From Alviniconcha marisindica (taxonomy: Eukaryota > Mollusca > Gastropoda > Provannidae), in assembly GCA_018857735.1 (NCBI GenBank), contig JABMCL010002869.1, positions 63,501 through 127,500 on the forward strand: 64,000 nt of DNA, given 5' to 3'. Within the stretch, counting starts at the first letter, position 1, and each line of letters starts with the position of its first letter. The position numbers and the translations under genes were made by a program. This document shows, piece after piece, positions 60,541 through 64,000 of this stretch. The notes below the pieces were generated by a model. It ran no database searches and had not been told where the DNA came from. It worked only from the letters and a program-made list of their open reading frames with translations.

Positions 60541-61480
60541 GCTATCGTGATGAGTATAAACGTACAGCCTTTTCCTCCAACGATTATCATCGGCAAACGG
60601 CAGCAAATGTACAGTCTTTTCCTGCATTCGAAAGTCATTGTTAGCAAGCAGCATTTTCGTGCAGCGATTAATAATTACAATGTATAACGCACGATCTTTC
60701 CCTGCAACGATTATCATAGGTAACAAGCCGTCTTTTTCTGCAGCCATTACCATGTGTCACGTATGATCTTTTCCTGCAGCGATTATCATAGGTAACAAGC
60801 CGTCTTTTCCTGCAGCCATTACCATGTGTCACGTATGATCTTTTCCTGCAGCGATTATCATAGGTAACAAGCCGTCTTTTCCTGCAGCCATTACCATGTG
60901 TCACGTATGATCTTTTCCTGCAGCGATTATCATAGGTAACAAGCCGTCTTTTCCTGCAGCCATTACCATGTGTCACGTACGGTCTTTTTCCTGCAGCGAT
61001 TATCATAGGTAACAAGCCGACTTTTCCTGCAGCCATTACCATGTGTCACGTACGGTCTTTTTCCTGCAGCGATTATCATAGGTAACAAGCCGTCTTTTCC
61101 TGCAGCCATTACCATGTGTCACGTACGGTCTTTTTCATGCAGCGATTATCATAGGTAACAAGCCGTCTTTTCCTGCAGCCATTACCATGTGTCACGTACG
61201 GTCTTTTTCCTGCAGCGATTATCATAGGTAACAAGCCGACTTTTCCTGCAGCTATTACCATGTATCACGTACGGTCTTTTTCCTGCAGCGATTATCATAG
61301 GTAACAAGCCGTCTTTTCCTGCAGCCATTACCATGTGTCACGTACGGTCTTTTTCATGCAGCGATTATCATAGGTAACAAGCCGTCTTTTCCTGCAGGCC
61401 ATTACCATGTACGGTCTTTTTCCTGCAGCGATTATCATAGGTAACAAGCCGTCTTTTCCTGCAGCCATTACCATTTGCGA
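60541..61480 (+). repeat. 72-bp higher-order dimer satellite (two 36-bp monomers)
   Basis: Monomer A (GATTATCATAGGTAACAAGC then CGTCTTTTCCTGCAGC) alternates with monomer B (CATTACCATGTGTCACGTA then YGRTCTTTTTCCTGCAGC). A-type starts at 60709, 60781, 60853, 60925, 60998, 61071, 61144, 61217, 61290, 61363 and 61430 give a 72-73 bp period; the last interval is shortened. Both monomers relate to the 35-bp unit on the left, so the array is an evolved higher-order repeat. Confidence 0.95.
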
Positions 61481-61499
61481 TTATAATGGGTTTAAGTGT

Positions 61500-61977
61500 A
61501 CAGTCCTGCAGCAGTTTGTCACTATTGCTACACACCATCCTCCTCACAGATTCAACGAGTTTGCTACACAAAGTGAAAAGTGGAATGGGATGCCCAGACT
61601 GGAATGTGTCAATGGTCGACATCCACCGTCGTAAACTCCTGTGTATGTGCTGCCCTGGACATGCCGGAGTGAAGGGAAACGAACGAGCAGACAGACTGGC
61701 GGGCAAGGGAACCATCACAAGTGGCTTGCGTCTCGGAAGATCTGACGTGTTGAGGTGCTTGAGACATTGCCTGCGGGCACAAAGCCAAGGGCATGACACC
61801 ATCGATCGCCTGGAGGAGAGAGGCATGAAAAGAGGAAGCGCTAGACGATCTTCCTTGAAAGGACGAGAGAGGGCCATCGTCAATCAGACGAACACTGGAA
61901 CTGTTTCGAAGGCGACGTTGGGGAAACTTCTGAGAGACGGGTTAGAGCGCATATGGGCTTTTCCGAACGCATAGTTA
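61500..61977 (+). pseudogene. Fragment of an RNase H-domain retroelement protein
   Basis: An open frame to the TAG at 61972-61974 contains LCMCCPGHAGVKGNERADRL, the signature of the last RNase H active-site region (PGHxGxxGNExAD), followed by ERAIVNQTNTGTVSKATLGK and an ending WAFPNA. The start of the RNase H fold and everything upstream is missing; the 5' side joins satellite sequence. It is probably the C-terminal piece of a non-LTR element or a derived RNase H gene. A shorter remnant with the same ending lies at 43255-43345. Confidence 0.7.
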
Positions 61978-62282
61978 CTATCTTGAATTGCACTGGCACT
62001 TTTGTTTAATGCCGGCTCGCTGCGAAAAGTAGCTGTGTTATTATCACTACCGACATCATCTGATTTGGTTCGAACGCTGTTTATACAATGTCCTGAAGTC
62101 ATATTATTCCGTGATCCAAACACATAAAAGGTTAAAAAGAACGCTTATTTATCTTGACAAAAGACAACATGCCAATTTTCGGGGTAAGCCCCTTTTTCAA
62201 GCTACGAATCGACATTTACATAACAGTTAAACGATGAAAAATGAAAATATACACTACTTATCTGCTTTTGCTTGTGTTGTTT

Positions 62283-63380
<1,098 letters not shown>

Positions 63381-63775
63381 GTGAGCTGGCTTAATTGGTC
63401 TAGCGGTAAGGCGTTAGGCTGGTAAGCCAGAAGGACCACGGTTCGATTCCTCTTCTGCTCTCCTCTCTCTTCTAAAGTTGTTGTCTGTGGACACTGTCTT
63501 GTGACTTTGTCCCTCACAGTTAATGAAACATTACAACGGCTGTTATCGCTGCACATTTTAAGGAACGCAAGACTCGTTCTGATAGTGACAGTGTAACGCC
63601 GGCCAGGCATAATTATTTTCTCCTTCTTCCCATATCGCCTTGATATAACCGTAATGGCTGACTGGGCGTAAAACACCAAGTTACCTGTCTAACTTCCCCC
63701 ATCTCCTGGGATCTCGGTCCCTGCCAGTACCTCTTCGGAGACAACTCGGCGTCAAACAGGTGGAACCAACCAAAT
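63381..63775 (+). mobile_element. tRNA-derived SINE with two successive tail types (mosaic)
   Basis: Head GGCTTAATTGGTCTAGCGGT with A box and a B box GGTTCGATTCC, then the common body (GTCTGTGGACACTGTCTTGT). It then carries the GATATAACCGTAATGGCTGA...GTAAAACACCAAGTTACC tail followed by the second tail CTGGGATCTCGGTCCCTGCC...TCGGAGACAACTCGGCGTCA. The order suggests either an insertion of one tail into another copy or a recombined subfamily. No clear target-site duplication was found. Confidence 0.85.
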
Positions 63776-63830
63776 GCTAATGTTGGCTGTCGTCTGCAGG
63801 GACATCGAGCGAGTGTGACTGAAGGCGACG

Positions 63831-63937
63831 ATGGGCGCTCTTCGGGTGTGCCATGTTCGGAGGCCACTGAAGGTTGTTGCCGTAACTGCTGCCGTCGTGG
63901 TCGTCGTCATGGTCCATTACCTAGATGCTCTACAACA
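63831..63937 (+). CDS. Candidate first coding exon with signal anchor (type II membrane protein)
   Basis: ATG in a good context (GACGATGG) opens 35 codons plus two bases before a donor CAACA|GTAAGC. The peptide has a short basic N-terminus (MGALRVCHVRRPLK) followed by VVAVTAAVVVVVMV and HYLDALQQ. That is the layout of an uncleaved signal anchor, as in Golgi glycosyl- or sulfotransferases. The rest of the gene would lie beyond 64000, so the family cannot be told. Evidence is limited to start context, hydrophobic segment and donor. Confidence 0.45.
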
Positions 63938-64000
63938 GTAAGCTGCATGTTTGTTTACATTGAGGTTTTCTGGCTTTTTCCTTACATCAAAGTTTTTGTG

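Noticed and set aside
59340..61480. CRISPR-like regular repeats
   Set aside because: There are no unique spacers; units are contiguous 35/36-bp monomers in eukaryotic DNA, hence satellite.

Overview
The window reads as nuclear DNA of a lophotrochozoan animal, most likely a gastropod mollusc. The basis is multi-exon genes with GT-AG introns, protein sequences close to animal orthologues, long (CA)n tracts, and many tRNA-headed SINEs and LINE tails of a kind I associate with gastropods. Taxonomy is inference from style, not from a marker gene. All exon coordinates were worked out by hand from splice signals, reading phase and family conservation.

Left third (1-19244, minus strand): an almost complete RBM26/RBM27 (Drosophila swm) RNA-binding protein gene. 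Twenty coding exons join in phase into 1143 codons; only the extreme C-terminus lies beyond base 1. A 610-bp gap, probably a bidirectional promoter, separates its start from that of AFG2A/SPATA5 (19855-34141, plus strand), an AAA+ ATPase of ribosome biogenesis with 15 coding exons (866 residues). AFG2A converges tail-to-tail with a minus-strand six-exon gene (36800-41470) for a 183-residue four-helix membrane protein that I do not recognise.

Right third (about 42000-64000): mostly repeats. There are GC-rich tandem modules, the 3' end of a LINE, a remnant of an RNase H-bearing retroelement, tRNA-derived SINEs (two with clear target-site duplications and one with a shorter one), a 1.8-kb DNA-transposon-like element with 130-bp terminal inverted repeats, a 580-bp (TG)n tract, and a 35/36-bp PstI-type satellite that becomes a 72-bp dimer array. 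Two short, otherwise easily missed first-exon candidates sit here: a signal-peptide exon at 43752-43824 below a CRE-like promoter, and a signal-anchor exon at 63831-63937.

The most unusual observation is that two neighbouring genes carry minisatellites whose units are copies of the exon-intron junctions themselves. AFG2A has a 3' splice site plus 44 exonic bases repeated about 16 times at 80-bp spacing, a second acceptor junction repeated about 10 times, and a donor junction repeated about five times. The four-helix gene has a two-copy donor duplication. The first AAA domain of AFG2A has also lost its Walker B glutamate and sensor-1 asparagine, while the second domain is intact.
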